NCBI GenBank assembly: GCA_028289405.1
Contig: JANQPP010000059.1
Location: 1-64,000 of the forward strand
Direction of reading: 5' to 3'
Origin: Pirellulales bacterium
GTDB taxonomy: Bacteria > Planctomycetota > Planctomycetia > Pirellulales > JANQPP01
Length of the DNA stretch: 64,000 bases
In this document: piece by piece, positions 54,247-63,630 of the stretch
Position numbering within the stretch: the first letter of the stretch is position 1
Layout of the letters: every line of letters begins with the position of its first letter
The notes under the pieces: generated by a model
The model's database searches: none
Seen by the model: the letters and a program-made list of their open reading frames with translations, nothing else
What the model was told of the DNA's origin: nothing
Position numbers and translations under genes: made by a program

Positions 54247-55035
54247 TCAACTCGAATTCCAACGGAAGCCGCCATTGACGGGAATGATTTGCCCATTCAC
54301 GAAGGCCGCCTCCTCGGAAACCACAAAACGCACGACGCGGGCCACGTCTTCGGGCGTACCCCAGCGATCCAAAAGGCATTCCCGACGGGCGCGGCGCTGC
54401 CAGGCCTCCGAAGCTTGGTTCCCCCAGGCCGTGCGGATCCAGCCTGGCGCGACGCATAGCACGCGAACCTCCGGCGCCAAGGATTGGGCCAGGCTGCGGG
54501 AGAAGGCCATGATGCCTCCCTTAATCGTGGCGAACAGCTCGCCTGAGTCTCCGGCCATGCCCTGTTCGGCCTGGTCCCAGCCAATATTCACGATCGTGCC
54601 CCGTCCCACTTTTTTCATTTTGGTCCCCACCAGGCGCGACAGCCGGACCGTGCTAACCAAGTCGACTTCCCACAGTAGCCGCATTTTGTCCTCAAAGGAA
54701 TCTTGGGCCCGTGCACCGGTCAGCACGTCCGCACCGGCGTTGTTAACCCAAATATCCAGTGGCCCGAAATCTCTCCAGGTTTGCTCCACGAAATCTTCGT
54801 AGGCTTCATGTTCTCGCAAATCGAACACGGTGGAGTGGAGCGACGGTAATTGCTCGGCAAATTCGGCGGTCACCTGCTCGACGACTTCCGGCCTTCTGCC
54901 ATGCAGGACACAGGCGGCGCCGGCTCGGCCCAATTCCCCGATGATGGCACGGCCAATGCCACTGGTCGCGCCGGTCACGACCGCCGTTCTTCCGTTTAAC
55001 GGCCAAGCGGGACTGGAATCTTGTGGACTCGTCAT
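54247..55035 (-). CDS. SDR-family protein with altered catalytic tyrosine
   Basis: A 262-residue short-chain dehydrogenase/reductase-like protein. The NAD(P)-binding TGATSGIGRA and the NNAG motif (VNNAGAD) are intact. At the usual YxxxK position the sequence is FATIK (F168, K172 from the chosen start), and the usual catalytic Ser region (IVNISS-type) reads IVNIGWDQAEQG, so both the Tyr and the Ser look replaced. The closing VNGGF is typical. It is 40 nt upstream of the DUF6513 gene, so a pterin-related role is plausible. I use ATG 55035; the frame opens at 55080. Confidence 0.85.
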   Translation of the reverse strand: MTSPQDSSPAWPLNGRTAVVTGATSGIGRAIIGELGRAGAACVLHGRRPEVVEQVTAEFAEQLPSLHSTVFDLREHEAYEDFVEQTWRDFGPLDIWVNNAGADVLTGARAQDSFEDKMRLLWEVDLVSTVRLSRLVGTKMKKVGRGTIVNIGWDQAEQGMAGDSGELFATIKGGIMAFSRSLAQSLAPEVRVLCVAPGWIRTAWGNQASEAWQRRARRECLLDRWGTPEDVARVVRFVVSEEAAFVNGQIIPVNGGFRWNSS

Positions 55036-55244
55036 GCAGCCATTCCGCAAATCATGTGACGCCGCCGTGTCGCGGCCCAATCCTCTTGGGGCGGATTCTG
55101 CCTGTGAACTCGTCTCCTCGAAAGCTGCCGCGCCACATCATTGGTGGGGAAGCGTCAAGGAGCGCCCTGATCTGACGTTGGTACGGTTTGGCCAATTTAC
55201 TTAGAATGGATGGGGGCAACTTTTGGTGAGCAAGCGAGTTCGAC

Positions 55245-57023
55245 ATGTCGTACCGTTCCTTCAAACGAGTTCTGGGCGAAACCAGCCTGGAACGCAAGTG
55301 CCGGTACCTCTTCGGGGCCTGTCTGCTCTTGCTGATTACCGCCAGCTTCGCTTTCTACGGAAACCGCACGAAGGAACTCGTCTATGAACATAGCCGAAAT
55401 TCCAGCGAAAAGCTTGTGCAAGCGGCACTGGAAAATGTTCATTTCGAAGCAGCTCTGAAGGCTGAATCCACCGCGATTAACATCATGGAAGATTTTCGGC
55501 GGTCGTTTGGAGCCATTCGGGAAGACCTAAAAAGCAAGCCGAGCGAAGCCTATTTTTTTCACCCCGACCGATCCGCGGACCAAAACCCACCGATGGATGA
55601 TGAGGAACGGGATTGGCTGCGGTATTTCAATTCGGTAACGCCGGACGAAGTGGATCAACCTTACCGCGAGCGTATTCAGACGAAAGAAAAGGAATATTGG
55701 TACTATCAGCCGGTGTATGCCAAGAAAGGTTGTATCACGTGCCATGTCGCGATGCGCGAGCCGGGGAGCGGAACCTGGAAGCAAGGAGGGCTGCTGGTCC
55801 AAACGGATTGGCTTTTGGTTGGTGATTTGTTGGCGATGGCCAAAATCGTCGTTCCCGATGGAGATCTCCGAGCCGGCTTGAACGAAAACCGCGCCTGGTT
55901 TTTGGCGACCGCCATCGTGACCGTCTTTCTCGCCATGCTCGCCTCCTATGTGATCGTCCGCTACGTGATCGTCAAGCCGCTCAAGCACCTGCGCGATGTG
56001 AGTGACGAAATTAGTCAGGGCAACATCCATCTCCGCGCGGACATCCACACGGCGGACGAATTCGAGGAATTGGGGGTCGCCTTCAATCGCATGCTGCGGC
56101 ATCTCATGGCCACGCAAGAAGAACTGCGGCACGTGAACGAAGACTTGGACGGGAAAGTCGACGAATTGGCCCAGCTTAATATGCGGCTCTATGAGTTAAA
56201 TCGCCTGCGTAGCGACTTCCTGGCCACGATGAGCCACGAACTGCGGACCCCGCTGAATGGCATCTTGGGCTTTAGCGAAGTGCTGGCCTCGATTCCCGCG
56301 CTCAACGACAAACAGAGGCGGTACGTGCAGAACATTCAGAAGTCGGGCCGAATGTTGCTGGAAATGATCAACGACATTCTGGACCTGGCGAAGATGGAAA
56401 GCGGCAAAATGGAGTTGCGTTTAAGCGACTTTTCGATCGAAAGTGCCGTTTTAGCGCAGTGCGACATGGCCCGGCCCTTGGCGGAGAAGAAAAATCTCGA
56501 TCTAGACGCGGTGGTCACTTCGGGACTCCCGCCCATGCATCAAGACCAGGCAAAAGTCCAGCAAATCCTGAACAACCTCATCTCCAATGCCATCAAGTTT
56601 ACTCCCGAGGGGGGCCGCATCACCGTCAAGGCGACGCGGAATCGCTTTGGAGATCTGGAAATGACGGTCGCCGATACTGGCGTCGGCATCGCGGAGGACG
56701 AGCAGGCGACGATTTTCGAGAAGTTTCGCCAAGGGAAAACCGTTGTTCCGACGGGAGACGCCATGACCCGCGAGTTCTCCGGAACCGGTTTGGGCCTGTC
56801 GATTGTCAAAGAACTCTGCAAGCTGCTTGGCGGTGAAATTTTTCTTCGAAGTCAGTTGGGGCAGGGGAGCACGTTCACCGTGCAACTACCCTGGATCAAG
56901 ACTCGTCAGCCTGGATCCGAAAAACGCCTCGCGCCCAGTTTGGACGATCTGGCCCAATCTTTGCGTCTTCCGGACCAGCGATCCTCCATTTCGGTGGCCG
57001 CGAGTTCGATCGACCGACTCTGA
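55245..57023 (+). CDS. Sensor histidine kinase with c-type heme motif in the sensor domain
   Basis: A 592-residue membrane kinase. Order: membrane helix (about 21-38), extracytoplasmic DUF3365-like sensor domain (about 45-215) with CITCH (163-167), a CxxCH c-heme attachment motif, second helix (about 217-240), HAMP (about 241-293), coiled coil, HisKA dimerisation domain with the phosphorylated His (H331 in MSHELRTPLNG), and the HATPase (NLISNAIKFTPEG; DTGVGI; FSGTGLGLSIVKEL). The heme suggests sensing of redox state or gas ligands. No response regulator lies beside it. Confidence 0.93.
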   Translation: MSYRSFKRVLGETSLERKCRYLFGACLLLLITASFAFYGNRTKELVYEHSRNSSEKLVQAALENVHFEAALKAESTAINIMEDFRRSFGAIREDLKSKPSEAYFFHPDRSADQNPPMDDEERDWLRYFNSVTPDEVDQPYRERIQTKEKEYWYYQPVYAKKGCITCHVAMREPGSGTWKQGGLLVQTDWLLVGDLLAMAKIVVPDGDLRAGLNENRAWFLATAIVTVFLAMLASYVIVRYVIVKPLKHLRDVSDEISQGNIHLRADIHTADEFEELGVAFNRMLRHLMATQEELRHVNEDLDGKVDELAQLNMRLYELNRLRSDFLATMSHELRTPLNGILGFSEVLASIPALNDKQRRYVQNIQKSGRMLLEMINDILDLAKMESGKMELRLSDFSIESAVLAQCDMARPLAEKKNLDLDAVVTSGLPPMHQDQAKVQQILNNLISNAIKFTPEGGRITVKATRNRFGDLEMTVADTGVGIAEDEQATIFEKFRQGKTVVPTGDAMTREFSGTGLGLSIVKELCKLLGGEIFLRSQLGQGSTFTVQLPWIKTRQPGSEKRLAPSLDDLAQSLRLPDQRSSISVAASSIDRL

Positions 57024-57077
57024 TGCCGCTCCCAATCTTGTTATCCGTGGTTACTTCCCAGGAGATTCACCGCCATC

Positions 57078-57551
57078 ATGCCCAAGGGGTCGAATTCACA
57101 TCAGCCGCAGGTACAGCTTTTCACCGATGGGGCATGCAGCGGCAATCCAGGACCCGGCGGCTGGGCATTTATCCTCCGCCATCCATCCAGCGGCAAGGAA
57201 CTAGAACGTTCCGGCTATGAGTCCAACACCACGAACAATCGCATGGAACTTGTCGCCGTGATCAAGGGGCTGGAGGCCTTGAACCGGCCCACCACGGTGC
57301 AACTCATGACCGATAGCGCCTACGTGGGCAAGGGAATTTCGGAATGGATTCCCAAATGGAAGGCCAACGGCTGGCAGCGACGCGAGGGAAAAAAGCTGAC
57401 CCCCGTCAAGAATGTCGAACTGTGGCAAACCATCGACGAATTGCTGGACGAGCATCAAGTCGAAGTCGTGAAAGTCGCGGGGCACAGCGGACATCCTGAA
57501 AATGAACGCTGTGATGAATTGGCCGTGGCCGCTTACAAACGCCATCATTGA
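57078..57551 (+). CDS. rnhA: Ribonuclease HI
   Basis: A 157-residue RNase HI, cutting the RNA strand of RNA-DNA hybrids. The four acidic metal-binding residues are visible: D17 ([16 protein letters not shown]), E57 (NNRMELVAV), D79 (MTDSAYV) and D146 (NERCDELA), plus the flexible-loop His (H136, [10 protein letters not shown]). Normal length. It lies 54 nt after the kinase gene and before recG on the same strand. Confidence 0.96.
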   Translation: MPKGSNSHQPQVQLFTDGACSGNPGPGGWAFILRHPSSGKELERSGYESNTTNNRMELVAVIKGLEALNRPTTVQLMTDSAYVGKGISEWIPKWKANGWQRREGKKLTPVKNVELWQTIDELLDEHQVEVVKVAGHSGHPENERCDELAVAAYKRHH

Positions 57552-57637
57552 TCGCGGACGGTTAAGCCAGCCTTGCAGCAGGCTGATCGACCGAAAGACA
57601 TGAGCGATTCGGTCCGAAAACAGGCGCGAGCGGCCCG

Positions 57638-59719
57638 ATGACAGCGAAAGAGTCGGCCTCTAAACTGTCCACGCCGATCCAATACGTGAAGGGCGTGGGA
57701 CCGCCTCTGGAGCCTTGTTTCCACACGCTCGGGATTCGGACCGTCAAGGATCTGCTGTTTTTCTTTCCTCGCGATTATGACGAAGCAGCGCCGCGAGTGG
57801 CCATCCGGGATCTGACCGTTGGCGAATGGGCTTGGATCCAGGGGACCGTTGGCGACATCCAGTCCCGTACCACAGCCAAGGGGAAAAAATTGCTGGAAGC
57901 CGTCATCGTGGACGGCGAGGCGCGGCTGTATGCCACCTGGTTCAATGCCCAGGGGATCGAGAAAATCCTCCGCGTGGGAGAATCGGTCCGCCTTGGCGGC
58001 ACGGCGTGGCAGGATGGCCCATACTGGCGGATGACGCACCCTCGCTGGAAACGTGGCAACCTGGAAGAGGAGCAAGAGACGGATACTCTAGTACCCGTCT
58101 ATCGATTAACGAAGGGATTGCGTCAGGAAACATTGCGGAAAATCATGCGCGGTGCCCTGGATGCCTACTGCTTTGAAATTCAGGAAGCCTTTCCCGAATC
58201 TTGGAGGCAAGAACGTACGCTCTTGGAGATCGCTCAGGCCCTGGAATGGATCCATTTTCCTCCCGATCGAGAAAACTTGGAGCAAGCGCGCCGCCGCCTC
58301 GTCTATCAAGAATGCCTCGTTCCCCGTCTGGCCGCTGAAGCGGCACGGGTACAGGAGATCGCGGAGTCTCCGGCGATCGTCTTGCCTGTGGATGCCCGGC
58401 TGGATGCGCGTATTCGGCGGCTATTGCCCTTCGACTTGACGGAAGGGCAAAACGTCGCGCTGAAAGAGATCACCACGGATCTGGCAAGCGAAGCACCAAT
58501 GCGCCGGCTCCTCCAAGGGGATGTCGGAAGTGGCAAAACGGCGGTGGCCTTGTATGCCATGCTCGTCGCCGTCGCGCATGGCCACCAGGCGGCGTTGATG
58601 GTGCCCACCGAAATCCTGGCACGACAACACTCGCAGCGGATACAAGCCTACCTGCGGCGTAGCCACGTACGCATGGGAGTACTCAGCAAGGGAACGCCCG
58701 GCGCCGAACGAAAACGATTGCTCGCCGCCGCCCGCGATGGTGAAGTCGATCTGTTGATCGGCACGCAAGCCTTATTGCGGGCGGATCTCGGAATGCGAAA
58801 CTTGGCGCTGGTGGTGGTGGACGAACAACATCGCTTTGGAGTGCGGCAACGGACGCGTCTCCGAGCCGCGGGGCGCTCGCCACATCTGCTTGTCATGTCG
58901 GCCACACCAATCCCTCGATCGGTCGCCCTGGGCCAATTCGGAGATCTCGACATCACTACCATTCAAGGAGTCCCCGAAGGTCGCCAACCCGTGAAAACCT
59001 ATCTGGTGCGTGCGGAGCAAGGCGAGAAATGGTGGGAATTCGTGCGGCGGAAATTACGAGAAGGCCGGCAAGCTTACATCGTCGCGCCATTCGCTCAGGA
59101 AAAACGGACGGAATATGTGGCCGATGTCGAATCGCTATTTGAAAAACTGACCAACGATGAACTATCTTCTTTCCGCGTGGCACACGTTCACGGGAAAATG
59201 GCCACGCAGGAAAAACTCGGCGTGATGGAGGACTTTCGCCAAGGAAACTATCAAGCGCTCGTGGCGACATCCTTAGTCGAAGTCGGCATGGACGTTCCCA
59301 ACGCAACGATCATGACCATCTACCATCCCCAGCAATTCGGTTTGGCCCAACTTCACCAATTGCGAGGCCGTGTAGCGCGCGGGAGCCATGCCGGATATTG
59401 TGCCTGCTTGCTGACCGAAGCCTCCGTCGCAGCACGAGAACGGCTTGAAAATTTCGCCCGTGTCACGGATGGATTTCGTCTAGCCGAATTGGACCTTAAG
59501 GCACGAGGACAAGGGGACGTGTGGGGTACCCGGCAACATGGAGCACCAAAGTCCCTATTGATCGATTTTTCGCGGGACGCGAACATCTTGGAACAGGCCG
59601 CCGCGGATGCCCGTCAATTGGTCCAAGATGGCGCATGGGAAAAGCCGGCATTTGATCGTTTGCGCGGTTTGGTGGCCCGATATTCATCGCGAGCCGCGTG
59701 GTCCTGGCTCTCCGGATGA
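57638..59719 (+). CDS. recG: ATP-dependent DNA helicase RecG
   Basis: A 693-residue RecG, which remodels stalled replication forks and Holliday junctions. The N-terminal wedge/OB domain includes 'IQYVKGVGPPLEPCF' and 'VKDLLFFFPRDY'. Helicase motifs: Walker A GDVGSGKT (294-301), DEQH box in LVVVDEQHRFGVRQR, MSATPIPRS, then helicase C with TSLVEVGMDVPNAT and QLHQLRGRVARG. Length is normal. It begins 86 nt after rnhA and ends with no clear terminator. Confidence 0.97.
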   Translation: MTAKESASKLSTPIQYVKGVGPPLEPCFHTLGIRTVKDLLFFFPRDYDEAAPRVAIRDLTVGEWAWIQGTVGDIQSRTTAKGKKLLEAVIVDGEARLYATWFNAQGIEKILRVGESVRLGGTAWQDGPYWRMTHPRWKRGNLEEEQETDTLVPVYRLTKGLRQETLRKIMRGALDAYCFEIQEAFPESWRQERTLLEIAQALEWIHFPPDRENLEQARRRLVYQECLVPRLAAEAARVQEIAESPAIVLPVDARLDARIRRLLPFDLTEGQNVALKEITTDLASEAPMRRLLQGDVGSGKTAVALYAMLVAVAHGHQAALMVPTEILARQHSQRIQAYLRRSHVRMGVLSKGTPGAERKRLLAAARDGEVDLLIGTQALLRADLGMRNLALVVVDEQHRFGVRQRTRLRAAGRSPHLLVMSATPIPRSVALGQFGDLDITTIQGVPEGRQPVKTYLVRAEQGEKWWEFVRRKLREGRQAYIVAPFAQEKRTEYVADVESLFEKLTNDELSSFRVAHVHGKMATQEKLGVMEDFRQGNYQALVATSLVEVGMDVPNATIMTIYHPQQFGLAQLHQLRGRVARGSHAGYCACLLTEASVAARERLENFARVTDGFRLAELDLKARGQGDVWGTRQHGAPKSLLIDFSRDANILEQAAADARQLVQDGAWEKPAFDRLRGLVARYSSRAAWSWLSG

Positions 59720-59838
59720 ATTCGGCAGGTGGGGCCAAGCGTCCGTACGCGATATTTTTTCTCCATCGCGGAAATATTGGGATCGACAAGGTTTACCGCG
59801 AAAATGAAGAATCCGCGAACGAGTGGCTTGCCATAGAA

Positions 59839-59867
59839 TTGCTCCGCTACATGTGGGTTGCTAAGAT
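59839..59867 (+). promoter_or_regulatory. Possible promoter of the M50 peptidase gene
   Basis: TTGCTC (59839-59844), 17-bp spacer and TAAGAT (59862-59867) with a TGC just before the -10. The -35 is a poor match, so this is only a candidate for the gene starting at 59972. Confidence 0.3.
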
Positions 59868-59971
59868 GCTAAAAGGTGCCGTTGTCTGTCTCTTGCAGGG
59901 AAAAACTATCCCGCTTTCCGCGAGGCATTCGCCCCGTCACGAAAGCCAGTTCCCGACGTGCGTTCCGTCCC

Positions 59972-61033
59972 ATGCATGATTTGTCGAGTTGGAGCATTCG
60001 GCTAGGCCATTTCGTCGGTGTGACGGTACGGGTCCACGCGTTCTTCCTGATCTTCGCGGTCTTCACGCTTTTTCTGGGCGCGCGGGAGCGCATGGTGACC
60101 GAAGCCACCATGGCCTTGGTGGTGCTTTTTTTGAGCGTGCTCTGGCATGAAATGGGCCATGCCTTCGCCGCGTTTCGTCTGGGTGGCCGCGTGGAGGATA
60201 TCGTGTTGGGGCCTCTGGGCGGGTTGGCCTTCTTGCGAACTCCGGCACACCCCCGCCATGACTGCGTGATCGCCGCGGCGGGTCCGGTCGCCAATCTGCT
60301 CGTCGTGGTCGCTTTGCTTCCGCTATTGATGAAGTGGGGCATCGATCCTGTCGGGTTGCTGCACCCGATGATCCCGGATGACTTGGTCAGCGAGTCTGGC
60401 ACGGGCATTCTAGTCGTCACGCTGGCCTTCTGGCTGAACTGGGTGCTGGCGCTAGTGAATCTGATTCCCGCGTTTCCGCTGGACGGGGGGCGCTTCGCGC
60501 GATCCCTGTTGTGGCCGTACTGCGGTTATCGAAATTCCGTGATTTACGTGGCGACCGCCGCCAAGATCACCGCCGTGGGGCTCTGTATCGCCGCATGGTT
60601 CGCCCGGGATGCGTTCCCTGGAGAGGTGATTCCCGCCTGGTTTTCCTTGACGCTGCTGGCGATTTTTTTGTTCTTCAGCGCGAAGCATGAAATGGATTCG
60701 CTGCTCAGCCTCCATCGACCGGAATTGGTGTCCCCCGAGGAGGCCAGCCTGGAGTACGGGGGCGAAGACCTGTTCACCTCCACGATGACCAGCCGTTCCA
60801 CCGCCAAGCCGGCTCGTCGTCCAAGCATCTGGACGCAATGGCTGGCCCGGCGCCGCGAATCGAAACTCCGCCGGCTGAAAAAGCAGGAAATGGAGGAAGA
60901 GCGCCGCGTGGACGAGATCTTGAGCCGGGTCCATGCCGACGGCATGGAGCACTTGTCCCCCGCCGACAAGAAGCTGTTGCGGAAGGTCAGCGCGCGGTAT
61001 CGAGAAAGGCTCAACCCGTCTTCCGGATCCTGA
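59972..61033 (+). CDS. Site-2 protease-type M50 intramembrane peptidase
   Basis: A 353-residue M50-family membrane peptidase. Zinc ligands are in HEMGH (59-63 from the chosen start) and a third ligand Asp in NLIPAFPLDGGRFA (family NPxPxxDG variant). There are about five to six membrane segments (for example 24-37, 46-62, 103-122, 150-168 and 200-225) and a soluble, Arg/Lys-rich C-terminal tail. No PDZ domain. ATG 59972 is used; the frame is open to 59876 but those residues look unrelated. It is followed by a ClpP-like gene, a combination that would suit stepwise removal of membrane-released proteins. Confidence 0.88.
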   Translation: MHDLSSWSIRLGHFVGVTVRVHAFFLIFAVFTLFLGARERMVTEATMALVVLFLSVLWHEMGHAFAAFRLGGRVEDIVLGPLGGLAFLRTPAHPRHDCVIAAAGPVANLLVVVALLPLLMKWGIDPVGLLHPMIPDDLVSESGTGILVVTLAFWLNWVLALVNLIPAFPLDGGRFARSLLWPYCGYRNSVIYVATAAKITAVGLCIAAWFARDAFPGEVIPAWFSLTLLAIFLFFSAKHEMDSLLSLHRPELVSPEEASLEYGGEDLFTSTMTSRSTAKPARRPSIWTQWLARRRESKLRRLKKQEMEEERRVDEILSRVHADGMEHLSPADKKLLRKVSARYRERLNPSSGS

Positions 61034-61166
61034 GCAGCGTCTGGCCGCCGCTCTTTCGCTCAGTTTTTGCACCCTCACCGCCTCCTCTCGGTTCCCACGC
61101 TTCAAGATACGGTTTGGCCATTCCCTCGATCACATCGTTGTTTCAACTCACTTGCAGGAGTGCGAA

Positions 61167-61709
61167 TTGACCGAACAAAGCGAGCCCGAACTCATCGAAT
61201 TGGCCCTGTTGGGAGACCTGACCGAACACGAGAACGACTTTACCGAGAAGCTCCTGAGCGTCCCTCCCGGCAGCGAATGCAGCATTTACATCAATTGCCC
61301 CGGAGGGAGCCCCTATGTGGCTGCCTCCATGGTTTCCCTGCTCCGGCTACGGAACATTCATGCCACGGCGATCGTGACGGGCGAGTGCTCCTCGGCGGCC
61401 ATCTGGCCGTTTGCCGCCTGCCAGCGGCGGCTGATCACTCCCCACAGCGTGTTCCTATTTCATCCCATGCGTTGGCAGAGCGAAGAGCATGTCCATCATC
61501 CGGAGGCCGCCGAATGGGTGCGGCATTTCGGACATCTCGAGAAGTCGATGGATCGAATGCTAGCGGAATTGTTCGACGTACCGCTGGAGAAGCTCGCACC
61601 CTGGATTCGCCCAGGACGATACGTGTTAGCCAGTGAGCTGGCCGAAGCCGGGTTGGCCGAAATCGTGGAACTTCGCCCTTTGCCGGAGATGCTGGACAGC
61701 GAATCCTAG
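61167..61709 (+). CDS. ClpP-like serine protease
   Basis: A 180-residue ClpP-family protein. The fold is recognised by 'SIYINCPGGSPYVAASM', the nucleophile in GECSSAAIWPFA (S76, position of GxxxS) and the catalytic His in FLFHPMRW (H99). It starts at TTG 61167, preceded by CAGGAG at a good distance; the frame is open much further upstream without family-like sequence. It is shorter than ClpP1/2 (about 195-200) and lies away from clpX. A role as a non-canonical peptidase is likely, with an unknown chaperone. Confidence 0.83.
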   Translation: MTEQSEPELIELALLGDLTEHENDFTEKLLSVPPGSECSIYINCPGGSPYVAASMVSLLRLRNIHATAIVTGECSSAAIWPFAACQRRLITPHSVFLFHPMRWQSEEHVHHPEAAEWVRHFGHLEKSMDRMLAELFDVPLEKLAPWIRPGRYVLASELAEAGLAEIVELRPLPEMLDSES

Positions 61710-61741
61710 CGGAGAAAACGCCAATCTGCTGACCGATCCGG

Positions 61742-62476
61742 TCAATGCTCGCGTCGCACGAATTTGACGAGATCGTGGGCTCCGATGGTACGCGTCGTGG
61801 AAAAGAGCTCTCCCGCCTGGAAACCGGCCGTCTCGCCCTGCTGGCCGGCGAAAGCACGAAGGCGTTCCACGAAATGCGCTTTCTCCGGTGGGAACTGGGT
61901 TTCATAACATTGGACGCTGGCGATTTTCGTGTCCAATGTATCGCTGATGTCGATCACGAAGCGGCCCGCCGCCGGCGGCAGTTCCAGGCTACGAAAGGCG
62001 AGCGTAAAGTAGAGATGCGTCTGGATGATATGCACCGGCAGATGGTCGAAATGTTCGTCCCATTTGGTCAAACGAGAGTAGAACACGGCCCCATCGGTGA
62101 TCTGCATGGCTTGCCAGTGGTCGGGCGAGGCAAGCGGCGTCTTTTCCCCAAATCCGATCACTATCTCTGGCCGATAGCGGCGAAATTCTTTCGCCAATGC
62201 GACACGGCATTCAAAGGAATCAAATAGCTTGCGATTGGGCAGATCGAGGGTAACTCGTTCCCGCACACCCAAGGTATCGGCGGCTTTGCGGGCTTCGGCC
62301 AAGCGGACTTCCGGCCCCGGCGAGCGGGGGGTCGGCTCACCATCGGTCAGATCGATGATGCCTACCCGATACCCTTGCCTCGCGAGTTTGGCCAACGTTC
62401 CACCACAGGCAATTTCCACGTCGTCGGGATGCGCTCCCACGGCGATGACATCCAGCTTCTCCGGTAATTCTGGCAA
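61742..62476 (-). CDS. BshB1-like PIG-L deacetylase
   Basis: A 244-residue zinc-dependent LmbE/PIG-L deacetylase. The metal site starts GAHPDDVE (H16, D18, D19) and a third ligand His follows (about 117, SPDHWQAMQ). The length and pattern '[33 protein letters not shown]' fit BshB1, which deacetylates GlcNAc-malate in bacillithiol synthesis. The minus-strand orientation places it convergent with the ClpP-like gene. Its substrate assignment is inferred; other LmbE-like enzymes act on other GlcNAc conjugates. Confidence 0.85.
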   Translation of the reverse strand: MPELPEKLDVIAVGAHPDDVEIACGGTLAKLARQGYRVGIIDLTDGEPTPRSPGPEVRLAEARKAADTLGVRERVTLDLPNRKLFDSFECRVALAKEFRRYRPEIVIGFGEKTPLASPDHWQAMQITDGAVFYSRLTKWDEHFDHLPVHIIQTHLYFTLAFRSLELPPAAGRFVIDISDTLDTKIASVQCYETQFPPEKAHFVERLRAFAGQQGETAGFQAGELFSTTRTIGAHDLVKFVRREH

Positions 62477-62758
62477 GGCTTCTACTCCGCGGACATCTAC
62501 CCATTAAATTCGATTTCCCGAGACTCGCGTGCTCGCATTGTCGGCTGTCGGCGGAGCAATTCAAGTGAACGCCTCTGTGAGAGCAAGCAAATTACTTCCC
62601 CGAGTAACTCGATTCGCGCTCGCCGTCAGCAATGTTGCCAATAGCCGGCGTGGAAAGTTCTCCTGTATACAGGCACTAGGCTGTTTTGCTGGCCGGCGGT
62701 ATCATCTGTGAAATCGCCTTTCGTGGCTTTCATATACCCCTCGTGGAACGGAACCGGG
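62477..62758. other. Divergent intergenic region
   Basis: About 280 bp between the BshB1-like gene and the zinc-ribbon gene. It should hold both promoters; I see no convincing boxes, terminators or RNA. Confidence 0.35.
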
Positions 62759-63475
62759 ATGACTGTCTCCACCGATGCCATTCGGGTCTTGCACCGCATC
62801 CATCAGCAGTTGGCCGATGTGCGCGAGCGTTTGGAACGTGGCCCCAAGCAGATTAAGGCCCGCCAGGCCAACGTGACACGTCTGGAAACGGAACACGAAG
62901 CTGCCCGGGAACAAACGAAACAGGCCAAGGTGCAGTCCGACCAAAAGCAGCTTTCCCTCAAATCGGGCGAATCGAAGATCGTGGACCTCAAGGGAAAGCT
63001 GAACACCTGCGCCAGCAACAAGGAGTACCAGGCACTCCAGGATCAAATCGCGGCGGCGGAGATGGCCAACAGCGTGCTGGAGGACGAGATCCTGGAATCC
63101 TTCGAACGGATTACCACCTTGGAAACGGGCGTGCAAGAAGCGGAGAAAAAACAGGCCAGTGCCCAAGCTGACCTGCAAGCCTTGGAGGCCAAATTCAACG
63201 AGGAAAAAACTCGCCTCGAAAGCGAAATCGAGCGACTTGAGGGTGAGCTACGCGCCGCGGAGGCCGATTTGCCAGCCGACTTCAAGGTAGACTACGAACG
63301 CGTGGTTCGGGCCCGTGGAGCGGACGCCCTGGCGAAGGTGGAACAAGGGACATGCGGCGGATGTTACAAGCAGATCCTTCCCAACCAACTGGCGCAGTTG
63401 GCCATGTCGCAGGCGGTGTTCTGCAAAAGCTGTGGACGGCTCTTGTATCTGCCGGAAGACACCTTCCCAGGTTGA
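62759..63475 (+). CDS. Coiled-coil protein with C4 zinc ribbon (CT398-like)
   Basis: A 239-residue protein: a long coiled coil (about 10-185, with RERLERGPKQIKARQANVTR and VLEDEILESFERITTLE) followed by a C4-type zinc ribbon: CGGC (about 197-200) and CKSC (about 222-225). It belongs to the CT398/'C4-type zinc ribbon' family, thought to bind nucleic acids or secretion factors. I use ATG 62759; the frame is open to 62708. Confidence 0.87.
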   Translation: MTVSTDAIRVLHRIHQQLADVRERLERGPKQIKARQANVTRLETEHEAAREQTKQAKVQSDQKQLSLKSGESKIVDLKGKLNTCASNKEYQALQDQIAAAEMANSVLEDEILESFERITTLETGVQEAEKKQASAQADLQALEAKFNEEKTRLESEIERLEGELRAAEADLPADFKVDYERVVRARGADALAKVEQGTCGGCYKQILPNQLAQLAMSQAVFCKSCGRLLYLPEDTFPG

Positions 63476-63630
63476 TTCCGCCTAGCGGTATCCCGTTAAA
63501 TAGGCTGGGAAACCAGCGGATATCGGGTTAGAATATTTCTTCAGTATGGGCCGTTCAGGCCTCCCCGCCCCGAGAGAGATCCGCGTCTTCTCCGAGCCGA
63601 CCCACGCCACTTTTGATAGGGAGATATGCC

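Noticed and set aside
57566-57583. Palindrome between rnhA and recG
   Set aside because: AGCCTT/AGGCT is short, has no T-run and could be chance.
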